In this document: in pieces, positions 62,870-64,000 of the stretch
Position numbering within the stretch: the first letter of the stretch is position 1
Layout: the number at the start of each line of letters is the position of its first letter
Assembly (NCBI RefSeq): GCF_030718995.1
Contig: NZ_CP132204.1
Coordinates: forward strand, 3,286,001-3,350,000
Source: Arthrobacter oryzae
GTDB taxonomy: Bacteria > Actinomycetota > Actinomycetes > Actinomycetales > Micrococcaceae
Length of the DNA: 64,000 bases
Direction: 5' to 3'
Notes under the pieces: model-generated
Database searches by the model: none
What the model was told of the DNA's origin: nothing
Seen by the model: the letters and a program-made list of their open reading frames with translations, nothing else
Made by a program: the position numbers and the translations under genes

Positions 62870-64000
62870 ATGCTCGACGCTGATTTGGCCCATGAACGGG
62901 ACTATGTTGCCGGACTGTATGCCCGCCTTGATGAGCTGCGCGAGGAAAAGCGCACTCAACTTGCCCAGGTCCGCCGTGCCGGTGCCGTGGGAACCATGCA
63001 AAATGTTTCCGAACGGGATGCCTTCGCGGCCCTCTATGAGGACCGCCTTGCCCAGCTGGACGCTGTGGATGACCGGCTGGTCTTTGGCCGCCTCGACCTG
63101 GATTCCGGGGAGGCCCAGTACATCGGCCGCATCGGCCTGACCACCGATGACCTCCAACGGCTCATGGTCGACTGGCGCGCGCCCGAAGCCGGGCACTTCT
63201 ACCAGGCCACGGCCTTCGACCGCCAGGGCGTACGCCGCCGCCGCCACCTGATCCTGCAGGGCCGCGAGGTCAAGGCCATTGAAGACGACGTCCTCGACGC
63301 CGGCATGCTGGCCGACAATGAATCGCTGCAGGGGGAGGGCGCGCTGCTGGCCGCCCTAAACTCCAAGCGCACCGGACGCATGTCGGACATCGTCGGCACC
63401 ATCCAGTCGGAGCAGGACAGGATCATCCGCTCCTCCATCTCCGGAGCCGTCGTCGTCCAGGGCGGGCCCGGAACGGGCAAAACGGCCGTTGCGCTGCACC
63501 GCGCCGCGTACCTCCTCTATACGCACCGCGACCGGCTCAAGACCGCCGGCGTGCTCTTGGTGGGGCCCTCGTCCTCATTCATGAAGTACATCGAGCGCGT
63601 CCTGCCGTCACTCGGCGAAACGGGCGTGGTCATGGCGAGCGTGGGCCGGCTGATGCCCGGAATCAACGCCGTTCCCGAACAGGAAGCGGACGTCGCCGCC
63701 ATCAAGGGCAGGCTGGATATGGCCGAGGTGGTTGCCAATGCCGTTTCCAACCGGCAGCGAATTCCGGCCGAGAACCGGATCCTCGAAGTGGACGGCCGCA
63801 AGCTGGTCCTGACACCCCGCCAGGTTCGCCGGGCCCGGGAAAAGGCCCGCGCCACCCACAAGCCGCACAACGAGGCACGCCTGACGTTTGTGAAAATCCT
63901 GCTCCGCGAACTGACCGAGCAGATGACCGAGCTCGTCGAGGCCGGCAGCATCGGCAACAACGCGGACCGTTCGTATCTGGCCGAGGACGTCCGCACAGCA
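62870..64000 (+). CDS. HelD/HelR-type UvrD-like ATPase (5' part)
   Basis: Only the first 377 residues are in the window; the frame is open at the right edge. The N-terminus is a charged antiparallel coiled coil (HERDYVAGLYARLDELREEK, about 7-65) as in RNA polymerase-binding HelD proteins. The Walker A motif GGPGTGKTAVALHRAAYLL is near residues 200-219 and the adjoining QSEQDRIIRS is the Q-motif of UvrD-like helicases. Such proteins free RNA polymerase from stalled complexes, and actinobacterial HelR can protect it from rifamycins. AGGGGAAAG precedes ATG 62870, and TAGAAT (62829-62834) may be the -10. Confidence 0.87.
   Translation, partial: MLDADLAHERDYVAGLYARLDELREEKRTQLAQVRRAGAVGTMQNVSERDAFAALYEDRLAQLDAVDDRLVFGRLDLDSGEAQYIGRIGLTTDDLQRLMVDWRAPEAGHFYQATAFDRQGVRRRRHLILQGREVKAIEDDVLDAGMLADNESLQGEGALLAALNSKRTGRMSDIVGTIQSEQDRIIRSSISGAVVVQGGPGTGKTAVALHRAAYLLYTHRDRLKTAGVLLVGPSSSFMKYIERVLPSLGETGVVMASVGRLMPGINAVPEQEADVAAIKGRLDMAEVVANAVSNRQRIPAENRILEVDGRKLVLTPRQVRRAREKARATHKPHNEARLTFVKILLRELTEQMTELVEAGSIGNNADRSYLAEDVRTA

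Overview
The window is a contiguous piece of a high-GC actinobacterial chromosome, most likely from the Micrococcaceae (Arthrobacter/Pseudarthrobacter type). Support: strong G/C bias at third codon positions, frequent GTG/TTG starts, a mycothiol-dependent enzyme family member, a ClgR-type regulator, LexA boxes of the TCGAAC-N4-GTTCGA type, many leaderless promoters, and gene order that from memory resembles dapA-rnj-ftsK-pgsA-clgR-recA-recX-miaB-miaA-dapF-hflX-lexA of mycobacteria. No tRNA, rRNA, insertion sequence, prophage or CRISPR array was seen. Nearly all genes are housekeeping genes.

Layout. 1-7.9 kb: a broken DUF222-like remnant, lysine/cell-wall dapA, RNase J, DNA translocase FtsK, phosphatidylglycerophosphate synthase, CinA-type amidohydrolase and ClgR. 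8-20.4 kb: MarR regulator, DUF3046 protein, recA-recX, tRNA modification genes miaB-miaA, dapF, a methyltransferase, hflX, a DinG-like helicase, and lexA divergent from an SOS-type LysM membrane protein. 20.4-26.9 kb: hisC-hisB-hisH-(small membrane protein)-hisA, an SseB-family protein, an MFS exporter and a DUF1844 protein. 27-30.5 kb: infC (ATT start)-rpmI-rplT, an rRNA/tRNA 2'-O-methyltransferase and a GlsB/YeaQ membrane protein. 30.7-36.7 kb: cation diffusion facilitator, MFS transporter, NUDIX hydrolase, an Rv2578c-type radical SAM protein behind a candidate SOS box, pyroglutamyl peptidase, a SIMPL-domain protein and an HExxH membrane protein. 36.9-40.5 kb: pheST. 40.5-49 kb: the most accessory-looking segment, with a 4'-phosphopantetheinyl transferase, an M1 metallopeptidase, a large Pls/PosA-family single-module peptide synthetase, a quinone oxidoreductase and a fatty-acid desaturase. 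49-57.8 kb: the arginine cluster argCJBDFR-GH. 58-64 kb: a PdxH-like flavoprotein, a mycothiol-dependent enzyme, an alkylation-repair group (ogt, ada-alkA, mpg), apt and the start of a HelD/HelR-type helicase cut by the window edge.

How the parts connect. The SOS regulon is represented by regulator (lexA), activator (recA, recX) and targets (LysM protein, probably the radical SAM protein), each with a readable LexA box. The arg genes are controlled through ArgR, encoded inside the operon, and a pair of ARG boxes over the argC promoter. The phosphopantetheinyl transferase lies close to the synthetase whose carrier domain it could activate.

The most interesting features are non-coding: a leaderless six-codon ORF plus hairpin ahead of hflX, a 16-bp inverted repeat enclosing the start of the phosphopantetheinyl transferase, long intergenic palindromes at 26.3 and 57.9 kb, a non-canonical ATT start for infC, and a recurring TANNNT-(6-7 nt)-ATG/GTG arrangement in front of many genes.
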